From positions 310,001 to 374,000 of the forward strand of contig NZ_FTOY01000010.1 of NCBI RefSeq assembly GCF_900156885.1: a stretch of DNA of 64,000 bases, written 5' to 3'. The position numbers were made by a program, and so were the translations under genes. The notes under the pieces were generated by a model. That model saw nothing but the letters and a program-made list of their open reading frames with translations. It was not told the origin of the DNA and did not search any database. Position 1 is the first letter of the stretch. Each line of letters starts with the position of its first letter. Origin of the DNA: Limosilactobacillus caccae (GTDB lineage: Bacteria > Bacillota > Bacilli > Lactobacillales > Lactobacillaceae). Positions 1 through 8,170 of the stretch are shown piece after piece.

Positions 1-158
1 TCCTCGTGCTGAATAAAGATAATTGGAAGGCTTTGACTTCGATAGTAATCAATTCGCTTATTTATTTTTGATATTAGGTTTTCGTAGTTAAAGATAACTT
101 TATCTGCTTTACAAACGCCATTTTGTAAATCTATTACTATAAGAGCCGAATTATTCAT
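1..158 (-). CDS. isochorismatase-family cysteine hydrolase, N-terminal part
   Basis: The reading frame starts at an ATG at 158 behind a good Shine-Dalgarno (TAAGGAG, 5-6 bases upstream) and runs off the window after 52 codons. The first residues, MNNSALIVIDLQNGVC, match the start of the isochorismatase/nicotinamidase fold, in which the Asp of the VIDLQN strand is the first member of the Asp-Lys-Cys catalytic triad. Lys and Cys would lie outside the window. These enzymes hydrolyse amides or vinyl ethers; the substrate cannot be told from this fragment. Confidence 0.75.
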   Translation of the reverse strand, partial: MNNSALIVIDLQNGVCKADKVIFNYENLISKINKRIDYYRSQSLPIIFIQHE

Positions 159-189
159 GAAATCTCCTTACTAATACACTACAGCAATC

Positions 190-375
190 CTACTTTCTAT
201 TCTTTGTGGCATAAAAAATTAACATTGCAGCGCTACTTGTCATTAACAAAATATATGGGACAAACAGCCAGCTTAGTGTAGTGTCCCAATATTTATCAAA
301 TATAATCAGGCCGATGATAAACAAGCAATTTATTACTGAACCGATTGCTATTACCAAATTTTTATTAACCTTCAT
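190..375 (-). CDS. small two-helix membrane protein, unknown function
   Basis: This 61-residue protein starts at an ATG behind AGGAGGG. It has a positively charged N-terminus (MKVNKN), a first membrane segment at about residues 8-26 and a second at about 37-56, then a charged tail (ATKNRK). Both ends should therefore face the cytoplasm. It lies 31 bases upstream of the isochorismatase-like gene on the same strand, so the two may be cotranscribed. No family is recognised. Confidence 0.6.
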   Translation of the reverse strand: MKVNKNLVIAIGSVINCLFIIGLIIFDKYWDTTLSWLFVPYILLMTSSAAMLIFYATKNRK

Positions 376-546
376 AGCACTGCCCTCCTATTAGTTACCA
401 AATTTGAATTGAGGAGCAAAATCTAAAATGGACCCTATTTATATTTTACAATCAATTTCAAAATTGGGCTACAGACAGAAAGAATAAGTGCCATTACTAC
501 ATTCACCCCAGATAGTTCTGAACATGATTGTAGGCAATAATTGGCA

Positions 547-657
547 TTAAACTCCAAAACTATGATTCATAATAGCTACAGTAATAACAACGACAGCAAT
601 CAACCATAGTAATATAGCAAGTATTTTAACAACTTTATGTAACTTCCTCAGTGTCAT
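547..657 (-). CDS. candidate 36-residue single-span membrane peptide
   Basis: A 36-codon frame begins with ATG at 657 behind AGAAGGA. The peptide has a basic start (MTLRKLHKVVK) followed by a hydrophobic stretch at about residues 12-30 and a short polar end (NHSFGV). The basic-then-hydrophobic layout is seen in membrane-active toxins and in small membrane proteins generally. No promoter or antisense partner was recognised, so this is a supported frame with unknown role. Confidence 0.4.
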   Translation of the reverse strand: MTLRKLHKVVKILAILLWLIAVVVITVAIMNHSFGV

Positions 658-784
658 AATTATTCCTTCTTTCCCCGTCATTATAATAAATGGGGGAATA
701 CAAGGAAAACTTTACAGGTATCTCACGGCCCTTTTCTTCAGACCAAAGTGTGTTAATAACTAAATAACCTCAAATCACAACAAA

Positions 785-811
785 AGCCTCCATCACATTA
801 TGCTGAAGGCT
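785..811 (-). terminator. terminator of pepO
   Basis: On the minus strand a hairpin (AGCCTTC pairing with GGAGGCT, one G-T pair) follows the pepO stop by about ten bases and runs into a T-rich stretch. Confidence 0.7.
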
Positions 812-821
812 TTTATTTACA

Positions 822-2726
822 TTACCAAATATGAACCCGGTCTTCCGGTGCCTTGTACATCTTGTCACCCGGCTTGATGTCAAAGGCCGTGTAGAAGTCG
901 GCGAGGTTTTCTGCCTGGACATTTGCCCGCAACTTCTGTGGGGCGTGAACGTCAATTGACAGCAACAATTGCATATACTGCTCAGTTGCCTTCATCCGCC
1001 ATACCGTTGCCCAATTAATGAAGAATTCCTTGGCATTAAAGTCATCTTCACCCTTCGCGGCTTCAAGGGCACAGCTTAGGCCACCAGCATCGGCAATGTT
1101 TTCAGAAACAGTCAGCTTCCCGTTTACCTTCTGGCCGGCAAACGGAATCCCGTCGAACTCTTTGATCATGCTCTGGGCTAGTTTCTTAAAGTGTGCAGAG
1201 TCTTCATCCGTCCACCAGTTGTTAAGGTTCCCTAATTCATCAAAGAGTGACCCGTTGTTATCAAAGGCGTGGGAAATTTCGTGGGCAATGACCGCCCCAA
1301 TTCCCCCGTAATTTTGGCTACTGCTTTGCTTCAAGGAGTAGAACGATGCTTGCAGGATCGCTGCTGGGAAAACGATGATGTTCTTAAATGGGTGGTAGTA
1401 AGCATTCACCGTGGCGGCACTCATCTCCCACCGCATCCGATCAACCGGCTTGTTCCAACGGCCAAACATGTCCTTGTTGGCAATGACAGCGAGCTGATTT
1501 AAGTTCGCAATTAAGGTCTCATCTTCGTCAATCTTAAACTTATCGTACAGTGCCGGAATCTTATCGGGGTAACCAACCTGGATCCCGAGCTTATCAAGTT
1601 TCAAGACAGCCTTATCACGGGTGGCCTTGCTCAACCAGGTGTTGTTGGTCAACCGGTTCTTGTAAACCTTAATCATCTGCTCAACCATGTGGTGGACGTC
1701 TGCCTTCGCCTGCGGTCCAAAGTACTTCTTCCCGTAGTAATCCCCGGCAACTTGGCTGAACATATCGCGGGCAAGGTAGTAGGCAAATTTCCGCTGGCTA
1801 ACCGGCTTCTTGCTTCCGGACAGCGCCCGGCTATAACGACCGTTAATTTCCCGCATTTCATCATCAAGGTAGGACGCGTTGTCGCGGATGATCCGGATAA
1901 TCGCCCAGCTCTTGAAAAGTTCAAAGTGGTCCCGCAAAATCCCATCTAAGGCTTTAAAGAAGGCTGGTTCCATCACAATGACCTTTTCTGGTGTGGCACC
2001 GACTAGGTCCTTGATTACTGCCGCAAGATCGAGCTGGTCGGTTGAGCTTGCTAGTTCCGCCACGCTTTGTGGATTGTACATCTTGCTGTAATCAGCCGCT
2101 TCCTCGGCACTCTTAACGTGGGGAGCAAGCAGGGCATCGAACTTCTTCGCGTCGTCGATCAACTTTGCGGCTTCGTCCTTGTCATAGCCCATCTTGTCCA
2201 TCAACGTCGCCATCATTGCCGACCACAGCTGCAGGAGCTGGTCATGTTGTTCCTTCTTTTCTTCTTCGTAGTAACTCTTATCAGGAAGGATCAGTGATGG
2301 TGAAGAGGCAAACAGGGCATAAACCGTGGCGTTCTTCATGTCCGCATCAATATCGAAACTGACTGGGGACGGCATCCCCGCGAAAATCCAGTTACTCCAC
2401 TGCCCCTGGTAGTCAGCATAGGACGAAAGTTCATCAACACTCGCCAGCATCCGCTTGAGTGGCCGCGCACCGATGTTCTTCCGGCGGGCAAAGTTCTTGG
2501 CGAGCCGGTAAAGTTTGATCATCTCGTTAAACCGGGGATCATCAGACTTTTCCTTCCCATCAGCATAAGCATCGAAGTCGTCCATCAATTGCTTGTCGAT
2601 TTCGTCAACGAGGTCGTTAAAGCCCCCGGTCGCCGGCTTATCATCCGGAATCTTCGCCGTCTTCAACCATTCACCGTTTACCGCTTCATACAAATCGTCT
2701 TTAATTAATTCATTGTTTACTGCCAT
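822..2726 (-). CDS. pepO: M13 family neutral endopeptidase PepO
   Basis: This 634-residue zinc metallopeptidase has the M13 (neprilysin) layout: a long helical N-terminal region, NAYYHPFKNIIVFPAAIL ahead of the active site, the zinc motif HEISH at residues 482-486, and the third-ligand motif ENIADAGG near 540. The C-terminal VHIW is typical of bacterial PepO. Members cut oligopeptides internally and serve in casein peptide use and signalling-peptide turnover. There is no signal peptide, so it is cytoplasmic. The ATG at 2726 follows AAGGAGGTG by seven bases, and a TATAAT lies at 2758-2763, so it probably has its own promoter despite lying 68 bases after the preceding same-strand gene. Confidence 0.97.
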   Translation of the reverse strand: MAVNNELIKDDLYEAVNGEWLKTAKIPDDKPATGGFNDLVDEIDKQLMDDFDAYADGKEKSDDPRFNEMIKLYRLAKNFARRKNIGARPLKRMLASVDELSSYADYQGQWSNWIFAGMPSPVSFDIDADMKNATVYALFASSPSLILPDKSYYEEEKKEQHDQLLQLWSAMMATLMDKMGYDKDEAAKLIDDAKKFDALLAPHVKSAEEAADYSKMYNPQSVAELASSTDQLDLAAVIKDLVGATPEKVIVMEPAFFKALDGILRDHFELFKSWAIIRIIRDNASYLDDEMREINGRYSRALSGSKKPVSQRKFAYYLARDMFSQVAGDYYGKKYFGPQAKADVHHMVEQMIKVYKNRLTNNTWLSKATRDKAVLKLDKLGIQVGYPDKIPALYDKFKIDEDETLIANLNQLAVIANKDMFGRWNKPVDRMRWEMSAATVNAYYHPFKNIIVFPAAILQASFYSLKQSSSQNYGGIGAVIAHEISHAFDNNGSLFDELGNLNNWWTDEDSAHFKKLAQSMIKEFDGIPFAGQKVNGKLTVSENIADAGGLSCALEAAKGEDDFNAKEFFINWATVWRMKATEQYMQLLLSIDVHAPQKLRANVQAENLADFYTAFDIKPGDKMYKAPEDRVHIW

Positions 2727-2794
2727 CTACGGCACCTCCTTGAAAGGTTATAGTTCCATTATACTATTTTTAGCTTGCTTACCATTAAATTTGC

Positions 2795-3088
2795 TTAATC
2801 GACAAAGGGGGCGAGCAAGGTCTGGTGGGCGCTCGGTGAAAACCAGTCATCGTGTTGCATCAGCAGTTGGTTCACCGCCTGATAATCACCGAGGTTTACC
2901 CGCCCCTTGATTAGGCCAGCGATCTGTAATTGCCGGGCAAACTGGACGTCAGCTGCTTGCAAGACGTTGCGAAAAAGCGCCTGCTCATCAGGATCCCACT
3001 GCTTATTAAGCAAGCCAACCGCCCGTTGATATTCCTTGCTGTGGGTCAAGACCTTTTGCATCGCCTGTGGATTGAGAATCGTCGTCAT
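2795..3088 (-). CDS. small helical protein, last gene of the MoxR/VWA cluster
   Basis: This 97-residue protein is not recognised. It overlaps the stop of the VWA gene by 4 bases (ATGA), which points to translational coupling. It is predicted to be largely helical, with a core reading DPDEQALFRNVLQAADVQFA and ending GLIKGRVNLGDYQAVNQLL. A 59-residue protein in another operon (6914-7093) shows the same EQAxxR...Q...RL/QL...GR spacing, so the two may belong to one small-protein family. The coupling suggests it serves the ATPase/VWA pair. Confidence 0.75.
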   Translation of the reverse strand: MTTILNPQAMQKVLTHSKEYQRAVGLLNKQWDPDEQALFRNVLQAADVQFARQLQIAGLIKGRVNLGDYQAVNQLLMQHDDWFSPSAHQTLLAPFVD

Positions 3089-4380
3089 CTATTTTCTCCC
3101 TTCATTTCTAACACCCGGCCTGGCGCATCCTTTACCGATAGCTGGTCGGCTGCAGTTGATAATAGCCAGCAGACGTTGTGGTAGTGATAATCACGCAGCG
3201 TCTGTTCACCCCAGCCATCAGTGATAATGACCGTCAGGGTTCCCGATCGGCTAACCTGGTGTTGCTTGAGGTAATCAAAAATGCACTGAAAACTCGTCCC
3301 CCCGCCACCGTGGCGCTGGAAGGCAATGGCCTTGCCCGGCCGCACCTGCTCTCTTGCGGTCACCTTTGCATCAAAGGTGTAGAGGGTCAGTGGCAAGTGC
3401 TCTCTTCTGACCAGTTTTTCAATCGTTGCTAGCGCGGTGCTGAGTTCCTCATCACTCACCGAGCCCGAGTTATCGACAAATACATTTACCGCCGTCACTA
3501 GCCGGGTGACTTTCCCCGGCAGGTCCATCCGGTAGGGCTGGCGGCGGTTAAAGCGGGCGTGCGACTCCCGCTGTCCCCGGGCGAGCAGGCCGACCTGCCG
3601 GCGTAATATTGCTTGCCAGTCGACTTGGGCTGGGCGTTGGCGCTGGGCAAGCTGGTGAACCATTTCCCCCGGCAACAAGCCGCGGTCGCGTTGCGGAGTC
3701 TCGTGCCAGGCATGTTTTAACAACTGGTTGAGCTTTGCTAAGCGCAGCGTTTGGTTACTGTTTTTGCCAGTCACGGCTCCCCATCCCCGGTGGGTGTCCG
3801 TCGGCTTGTGCGGTCCCGGTTTAGCCGCCGTCCCCGGTTTGCCAGCTGTAAGGGAAATTCCCGCCTGCTTAAGGCGTTCTTGTTCTTGAGGCGTTAGGTT
3901 TTCTAATAGCCGCAGGTAATCCTGTGAATCCAACCTTGCCGGGATTTTCTTCCGCAGAAGTTTTTGTAGCTGGCTAAGGGTCACTGTTCCGGTCGGCGCT
4001 TGTGCCAAATACTGGTTAACGGCAACGTCGGTGGCAATCCGGGCCAATTGGGGATGGCGATAATCTGCATATCGCAGGGGATGGGACCACACAACGTGGA
4101 GCGCTTCATGCTCAAGGAGGTCCGGCAGTTCATCCGCCCGCATTTTTTCTAGGCGGGTGGGGTTGACCATAAGAACTAGCCGGTCATCCTGCCATGCCAA
4201 GCCCATTACGCTAGGAAGGTTGGGAGCTAACTGGCGGGGCAACTGAAGGAGGACTTCGCCAAGGAGCCGGTTTTGCTGGAGGACCTGCACAATGGCGGTC
4301 GTTAATACCTGCTTAGGAAGCACTGCTTGCCCTTTGCCCAGCTGCTTTTGTAAGCGGTGAAGGAGGCCAACCAAGCTCAT
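3085..4380 (-). CDS. DUF2201/VWA-like metallopeptidase-domain protein
   Basis: This 431-residue protein combines an N-terminal putative metallopeptidase domain (HEALH near residue 90, within EHEALHVVWSHPLRY) with a C-terminal von Willebrand A-type domain carrying a MIDAS-like DNSGSVS near residue 300. Proteins of this class are encoded beside MoxR AAA+ ATPases and are thought to act with them as chaperone pairs that mature or remodel target complexes. The stop overlaps the following 97-residue gene, and its start ATG lies within the end of the ATPase gene, again overlapping by 4 bases. The middle (residues 150-210) is basic and Gly/Pro/Thr rich, a probable linker. Confidence 0.85.
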   Translation of the reverse strand: MSLVGLLHRLQKQLGKGQAVLPKQVLTTAIVQVLQQNRLLGEVLLQLPRQLAPNLPSVMGLAWQDDRLVLMVNPTRLEKMRADELPDLLEHEALHVVWSHPLRYADYRHPQLARIATDVAVNQYLAQAPTGTVTLSQLQKLLRKKIPARLDSQDYLRLLENLTPQEQERLKQAGISLTAGKPGTAAKPGPHKPTDTHRGWGAVTGKNSNQTLRLAKLNQLLKHAWHETPQRDRGLLPGEMVHQLAQRQRPAQVDWQAILRRQVGLLARGQRESHARFNRRQPYRMDLPGKVTRLVTAVNVFVDNSGSVSDEELSTALATIEKLVRREHLPLTLYTFDAKVTAREQVRPGKAIAFQRHGGGGTSFQCIFDYLKQHQVSRSGTLTVIITDGWGEQTLRDYHYHNVCWLLSTAADQLSVKDAPGRVLEMKGENR

Positions 4381-5522
4381 GACCGGTTATCTCCCCGCGT
4401 CGCAATCGTTGCTAACTGCTGGTAAAGCGTGGCCACCGCCCCACGTGGTTCCTTGATCGCCTGCTCATATAATGGCTGTAAAAGGTCAGCCAACCGTTCA
4501 CCCGCCGAATAGGCAATCGCATATTGACCGTCGGCGCTGACCATTTGCAGGTACTTACTAAACTTCCCCGCCTCATCTTCGTCAGCAAGGGCCGGTCCCA
4601 GCCAGGAACGCAAGAGCTCCACCTTCGTCGCATCGTCACACTGCTGAAACTGCGCCTCCCCGTCAGCTACCTTTAGCGTCGCGACGGTTAGTTCGTGCCC
4701 GTGGGCCAGGACATACTGGGCAAAGGCAACCCCGACCTCATTGCCAAGGTCACCGCTAAACAGGTCGGCCGCAAGTTGTCGTTGCATCCCGTAATCGAGC
4801 TGTTGCAGCTGGTCTAGGTTGTTTGCGACCCGCTCCCAGGCCCGTGGCGTCGGCTGGAGGTCTTCGTTGTCGGGATCCACAACCATCAACTGCTGCGGGT
4901 ACTGGGTTAAGTAGTCAATCACCAATTGGTTTAGCCCAACCTTGCCGGCCCAGCGAAGCCATTCGGTCGACGAAGTAGTCATGACCAAACGGACAGTCCG
5001 GTCCTTGATCGCAGCATCCCCGCTAGCAACCCCATACTCCCGGTCAGTAAAGCCGGCCATTGTGCTATCTGGGTTCTCGGCCAAAATAATCTTCACCGTT
5101 GCCGGCAGCCGTAGGGCATTGATCTTTCGTTGCAGAACCAGGTTCATCAGTTCGCTTTGCACCGCCTGGGTTCCCCGGTTAAATTCGTCCAAAAACCAAA
5201 TGATGGGGGTAGCAGGATGAGCCTCCGCATACTGGATAATGCTTATCAGGGTCTCGGAATAACCAAACTGCACATTTGCCAGCCGCCCATAGTTGGCCGT
5301 TTCCACAAAGGAATCACTGGTCAGCGGGGGAACTGGAATCGCCAAGTCCCCCTTTTCACTTAGACTAACCACCGTTGTGAACAACTTTGCGTTCATGTTC
5401 GCGGCTACCTCTTCAACGAGGGCCGATTTACCAATTCCGGCGTCCCCGACGATGTTCGGCACGTTGCCGGCGCGCAAGACCAGCGGCACTGCTGTTAATA
5501 ACTGTTGATACGTTAATGCCAT
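4377..5522 (-). CDS. MoxR-type AAA+ ATPase
   Basis: The start is taken at the ATG giving MALTYQQLLTAV, behind GGAAGGA, rather than at an in-frame TTG five codons upstream; this gives 381 residues. Walker A is GDAGIGKS (residues 26-33), and Walker B is IIWFLDEFNRG with sensor motif ILAENPD after it. Such MoxR ATPases pair with VWA proteins, here the directly coupled DUF2201/VWA gene, to unfold or assemble a client. The client is unknown. Its ribosome site lies inside the end of the upstream glycosylase gene, so four genes (glycosylase, ATPase, VWA, small protein) look like one transcription unit. Confidence 0.88.
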   Translation of the reverse strand: MALTYQQLLTAVPLVLRAGNVPNIVGDAGIGKSALVEEVAANMNAKLFTTVVSLSEKGDLAIPVPPLTSDSFVETANYGRLANVQFGYSETLISIIQYAEAHPATPIIWFLDEFNRGTQAVQSELMNLVLQRKINALRLPATVKIILAENPDSTMAGFTDREYGVASGDAAIKDRTVRLVMTTSSTEWLRWAGKVGLNQLVIDYLTQYPQQLMVVDPDNEDLQPTPRAWERVANNLDQLQQLDYGMQRQLAADLFSGDLGNEVGVAFAQYVLAHGHELTVATLKVADGEAQFQQCDDATKVELLRSWLGPALADEDEAGKFSKYLQMVSADGQYAIAYSAGERLADLLQPLYEQAIKEPRGAVATLYQQLATIATRGDNRS

Positions 5523-5524
5523 CT

Positions 5525-6157
5525 TTAATCCTTCCAACCATGGTGGTCAAGGTCCATGTCCCGTTTCCGCATGTTTGAGACGTAGGGGTTACCCTTCACG
5601 AAGAAGCGGTTAGGACTAAGCCCGTTTTCCCCCTGTAAGTTGACCCCAATCCGGGCGGTCGTGACAACTTCTTGTGGTACCCGATAATTTTCTAAATCAA
5701 CCGTTAACGCACTGGTCTCCATTGGTTGCCCATCGAGTTTTCGCGAGTGGATGCCAAGCGCCTGAACAAGTTTGCCAGGACCGTTACTGATGTTGACCCC
5801 GGTCATCTGTCGGTTCTTCGTCATTTCTGCCACATTAATAGCCGGCTCCATCCCCCGCAAAAGGATTCCCTGGGGTTCTTCCTCATCCTGAACAACAATG
5901 TCAAAGCAATAGTGGCCCCGAATCTGGTAAAGGTAGATGTTGCCCGGCTGACCGTACAGTGACTCCGAATAGCCCGTCCGCCGTCCGTTAAAGGCATGCG
6001 ACGCTGAATCGCCCTCGCCAAGGTAAGCTTCCACTTCCACGATATAGCCACCAACTGTCCCCGCGGGCCCGTGGTACTTTACCATTTTTCCCAATAAGTC
6101 CTGCGCAATTTTTATCGTCGGTCGGCCGGTAAAAAATTGTTGATATTTCGTCAGCAT
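5525..6157 (-). CDS. DNA-3-methyladenine glycosylase (AAG/MPG family)
   Basis: This 210-residue protein starts at the ATG at 6157 behind GAGGAGG. The sequence fits the eukaryotic-type alkyladenine glycosylase fold: LLGKMVKYHGPAGTVGGYIVEVEAYLGEGD contains the catalytic Glu of the EVEAY motif, followed by ASHAFNGRRTG and GNIYLYQIRGHYCFDIV. The enzyme excises alkylated and deaminated purines, starting base excision repair. It is the first gene of the unit leading into the MoxR ATPase, whose start lies 3 bases beyond its stop. It is divergent from the YeaO-like gene. Confidence 0.93.
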   Translation of the reverse strand: MLTKYQQFFTGRPTIKIAQDLLGKMVKYHGPAGTVGGYIVEVEAYLGEGDSASHAFNGRRTGYSESLYGQPGNIYLYQIRGHYCFDIVVQDEEEPQGILLRGMEPAINVAEMTKNRQMTGVNISNGPGKLVQALGIHSRKLDGQPMETSALTVDLENYRVPQEVVTTARIGVNLQGENGLSPNRFFVKGNPYVSNMRKRDMDLDHHGWKD

Positions 6158-6220
6158 GTTTATTTTCCTCCTCAAAAGAACTATCCTAAAAATAACACTA
6201 ATCGAAAGGGAGCAAAACTA

Positions 6221-6601
6221 ATGCAATTAAAACTTGAACGAATCTATACCAAACCTGTCGACCTTGACGGCTACCGGATCTTAGTTGACCGGATCTGGCC
6301 ACGGGGAATTTCAAAAGAAAAGGCCCACCTCGACAAGTGGCTCAAGGAAGTCGGCCCTAGCAATGACCTCCGTAAGTGGTACGGTCATGACGTAGCCCGT
6401 TTCCCGGAATTTAAGGAACGCTACTTGGCAGAACTCACCAACACACCAGCCTACTACAATTCGTTGAAGGCAATTGTTCAAGAAAAATTGTCATCCCAAA
6501 ATGTAATTCTTCTCTATGGTGCAAAAGACGAGGAACACAACCAGGCCGTTGTCCTAGCAGGGAAACTCGCCGATGATTTAAAAATTAATATTACAAAATA
6601 A
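6221..6601 (+). CDS. DUF488 family protein (YeaO-like)
   Basis: This 126-residue cytoplasmic protein starts at the ATG at 6221 behind AAAGGGAG. It shows the DUF488 hallmarks YRILVDRIWPRGISK and GPSNDLRKWYGHD followed by VILLYGAKDEEHNQA. The biochemical role of the family is not established. It is divergent from the 3-methyladenine glycosylase with a 63-base gap, so the two may share a control region. The gene is followed by a T-rich stretch but no clear hairpin. Confidence 0.9.
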   Translation: MQLKLERIYTKPVDLDGYRILVDRIWPRGISKEKAHLDKWLKEVGPSNDLRKWYGHDVARFPEFKERYLAELTNTPAYYNSLKAIVQEKLSSQNVILLYGAKDEEHNQAVVLAGKLADDLKINITK

Positions 6602-6752
6602 TTAAATTTTTTCGTCAAATCGCCTTTTTTTTTCACGATATAAATGTTTTATAATAATAGGTGAGAATTTGATTCATAATTCTCTAATACCGCAAAAATA
6701 ATACTGCTTACAAGATTTACATATTGCTTCCTTCGAGTGCATCGAATCTCAG

Positions 6753-6824
6753 ATGTTTTTATGGGGTCTTGCAACAGTCGTTATTTTTATACTAATATTT
6801 GTGCAATTAGTATGGTATTTATAA
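6753..6824 (+). CDS. candidate hydrophobic toxin-like peptide
   Basis: An ATG-started frame encodes 23 residues, MFLWGLATVVIFILIFVQLV followed by WYL. The same frame is open upstream from an ATT at 6723, giving ASFECIESQ ahead of the Met, a spacing that resembles the SxFExIxxM start of the putative holin-like toxin family (Hol_Tox). No normal start or Shine-Dalgarno precedes that longer form. A TATAAT lies at 6650-6655 without a clear -35, and a long hairpin with T-run at 6861-6908 could end the transcript. It could be a type I toxin relic or coincidence. Confidence 0.3.
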   Translation: MFLWGLATVVIFILIFVQLVWYL

Positions 6825-6860
6825 CCCCCTAGTTTCATTTTTGATGAAACAATTATCTGA

Positions 6861-6908
6861 TAGGAGCGGGAATCCGTTATTGAAGTGGTAGACGGGTTCC
6901 TGCTTCTA
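6861..6908 (+). terminator. long hairpin between convergent units
   Basis: A 16-bp stem with a few G-T pairs (arms 6861-6876 and 6893-6908) is followed on the plus strand by a T-rich run. It ends any transcript from the 6.65 kb region and lies just past the stop of the minus-strand small gene. Confidence 0.6.
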
Positions 6909-6913
6909 TATTT

Positions 6914-7093
6914 TTAAATTAATTTATCCGCCCAGCTACGACCATCAAGTTCGCCGGTCGCGTTATCCAGGCGTTGTGCCTGCTCAACCATCAATTGATC
7001 TAACGCCCGGTAAAATGCTTGTTCCTCGTAGGTGGGACTTTTTTTCATTAGGTCCTGGAGCTCCTGATGGGCCCACACTTGATTTTCATTCAT
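6914..7093 (-). CDS. small helical protein, unknown
   Basis: The likely start is ATG at 7093 (MNENQVWAHQELQD), just 1 base beyond the stop of the oxidoreductase gene and preceded by AGGGAGG inside that gene; an in-frame upstream start is less likely. The 59-residue product is acidic and helical, with YEEQAFYRALDQLMVEQAQR followed by a DGRSW motif. It resembles the core of the 97-residue protein at 2795-3088 in residue spacing. Unknown function; translational coupling suggests it belongs with the oxidoreductase. Confidence 0.65.
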   Translation of the reverse strand: MNENQVWAHQELQDLMKKSPTYEEQAFYRALDQLMVEQAQRLDNATGELDGRSWADKLI

Positions 7094-7094
7094 C

Positions 7095-7778
7095 CTAATC
7101 GTCCTCCCTTTCGCGGAGCCAGCCAATCGAGGCTTGCAGGTCAGTTAGTTCATCCTGCTGATCAGTCAGCAAAGTCAACAGCTGCGCCATCTTTGCCTGC
7201 TGGAGGGGGTCGGTAGTTTGGTCAAGCTTGGCGGTTAATTGCTCAGCGAACCAGTTCGTCCGGTCGCTAAAGTGCTGAAACTTTTTGGCCGTTAGGTACT
7301 GTTGGTAGCGAATGAAGAGTAATTGCCGCTGCTCATCGCTCTGCTGAGCAAACTGGTAGACTGGCAGTGGCGGCAAGTACTTCATCCCGGTCGCATGGGC
7401 CAATGCTTGGTACGGCCGCAATAACTCGGCAATCGTGAACTGTTGACTGGCACCGGGCATAAAGGCCTGGGCAGGATGGGCGACTGTGACAACGATGCCA
7501 AGCTCATGCCCCTTGACCAAGCGGTTAGTGGTTAAAGTCGTCGTCCAGGCCTCATCGAGCCACTGTTTGAGAATTGCCGGCGCACTGTACCAATACATTG
7601 GAAATTGCAGAATAATGCGGTTAGCGCTGTGGAGCAATTGCTGCTCATGGACAACATCAAATGGGATCGTCAGTTCATGCCACGTTACGTTGTCTGCTTG
7701 CCGGGCTGCCGTTTTGAAAAAAGCTTCCGTCGCTGAAGAGTCAAGCTGGGGATGGGCAACGATTACTAGGGTTTTCAT
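7095..7778 (-). CDS. NAD(P)H-dependent flavodoxin-fold oxidoreductase (KefF/MdaB-like)
   Basis: This 227-residue protein begins MKTLVIVAHPQLDSSATEAF, the FMN-binding start of the flavodoxin-like quinone reductase fold, and contains ILQFPMYWYSAPAILKQWLDE, the conserved KefF/MdaB/NQO1 motif. Such enzymes reduce quinones or other electrophiles with NAD(P)H. The C-terminal 50 residues are an extra helical region rich in Gln and Leu (QQAKMAQLLTLLTDQQDELT) beyond the usual family length of about 180. It overlaps the preceding gene by 4 bases and is closely followed by the 59-residue gene. Confidence 0.88.
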   Translation of the reverse strand: MKTLVIVAHPQLDSSATEAFFKTAARQADNVTWHELTIPFDVVHEQQLLHSANRIILQFPMYWYSAPAILKQWLDEAWTTTLTTNRLVKGHELGIVVTVAHPAQAFMPGASQQFTIAELLRPYQALAHATGMKYLPPLPVYQFAQQSDEQRQLLFIRYQQYLTAKKFQHFSDRTNWFAEQLTAKLDQTTDPLQQAKMAQLLTLLTDQQDELTDLQASIGWLREREDD

Positions 7779-8104
7779 CGTCTTCCCTCCCCCAGTTTGG
7801 CTAACCCCTGCTGTAACACATCAGCGGCCACATCAACGGTTAGGAAACGTTGGAGTGGCGTCTCACTGTGACGGTCTTTAAACGCCATTGGTTCAGCAGC
7901 AAGGATGACCACCGTTAAATTGTTTTCCGTCAGCATTAATTGGCCGGGGTGCTTATACTTGCCCTTAGTGTGCTTCCCCGTCCGCCAGGTGTGGAGTTTT
8001 GCTTCCCCATTCTGGTCGAGTTTTAACTGGTACTTCCCATCTGCGTCAGCTTCGACTGGGATTCCGGTAAACTTCTGTACTTCATATTTATCCTTTTTGC
8101 TCAT
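7775..8104 (-). CDS. hypothetical protein, first gene of the oxidoreductase operon
   Basis: This 109-residue protein is not recognised. It has no membrane segment or signal peptide, a basic and hydrophilic central part (HTWRTGKHTKGKYKHPGQ) and an N-terminal beta-rich stretch (YEVQKFTGIPVEADADGKYQ). It starts at an ATG shortly after the divergent Rpn promoter region and its stop overlaps the oxidoreductase start by 4 bases, so the three genes 8104-6914 form one unit. Confidence 0.7.
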   Translation of the reverse strand: MSKKDKYEVQKFTGIPVEADADGKYQLKLDQNGEAKLHTWRTGKHTKGKYKHPGQLMLTENNLTVVILAAEPMAFKDRHSETPLQRFLTVDVAADVLQQGLAKLGEGRR

Positions 8105-8170
8105 GCTTATCCCTCTTTGCTTTTGGGTTTAGCTATATTTTAACAGTTCACCCCCTTTATGTACTTAAAA

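Noticed and set aside
422-486. 19-codon plus-strand frame (MDPIYILQSISKLGYRQKE) as a peptide pheromone
   Set aside because: GAGGAG is too far from the ATG and no signal sequence or partner gene is present.
1018-2362. Several plus-strand open frames inside pepO
   Set aside because: They are antisense shadows without ribosome sites and without sensible protein composition.
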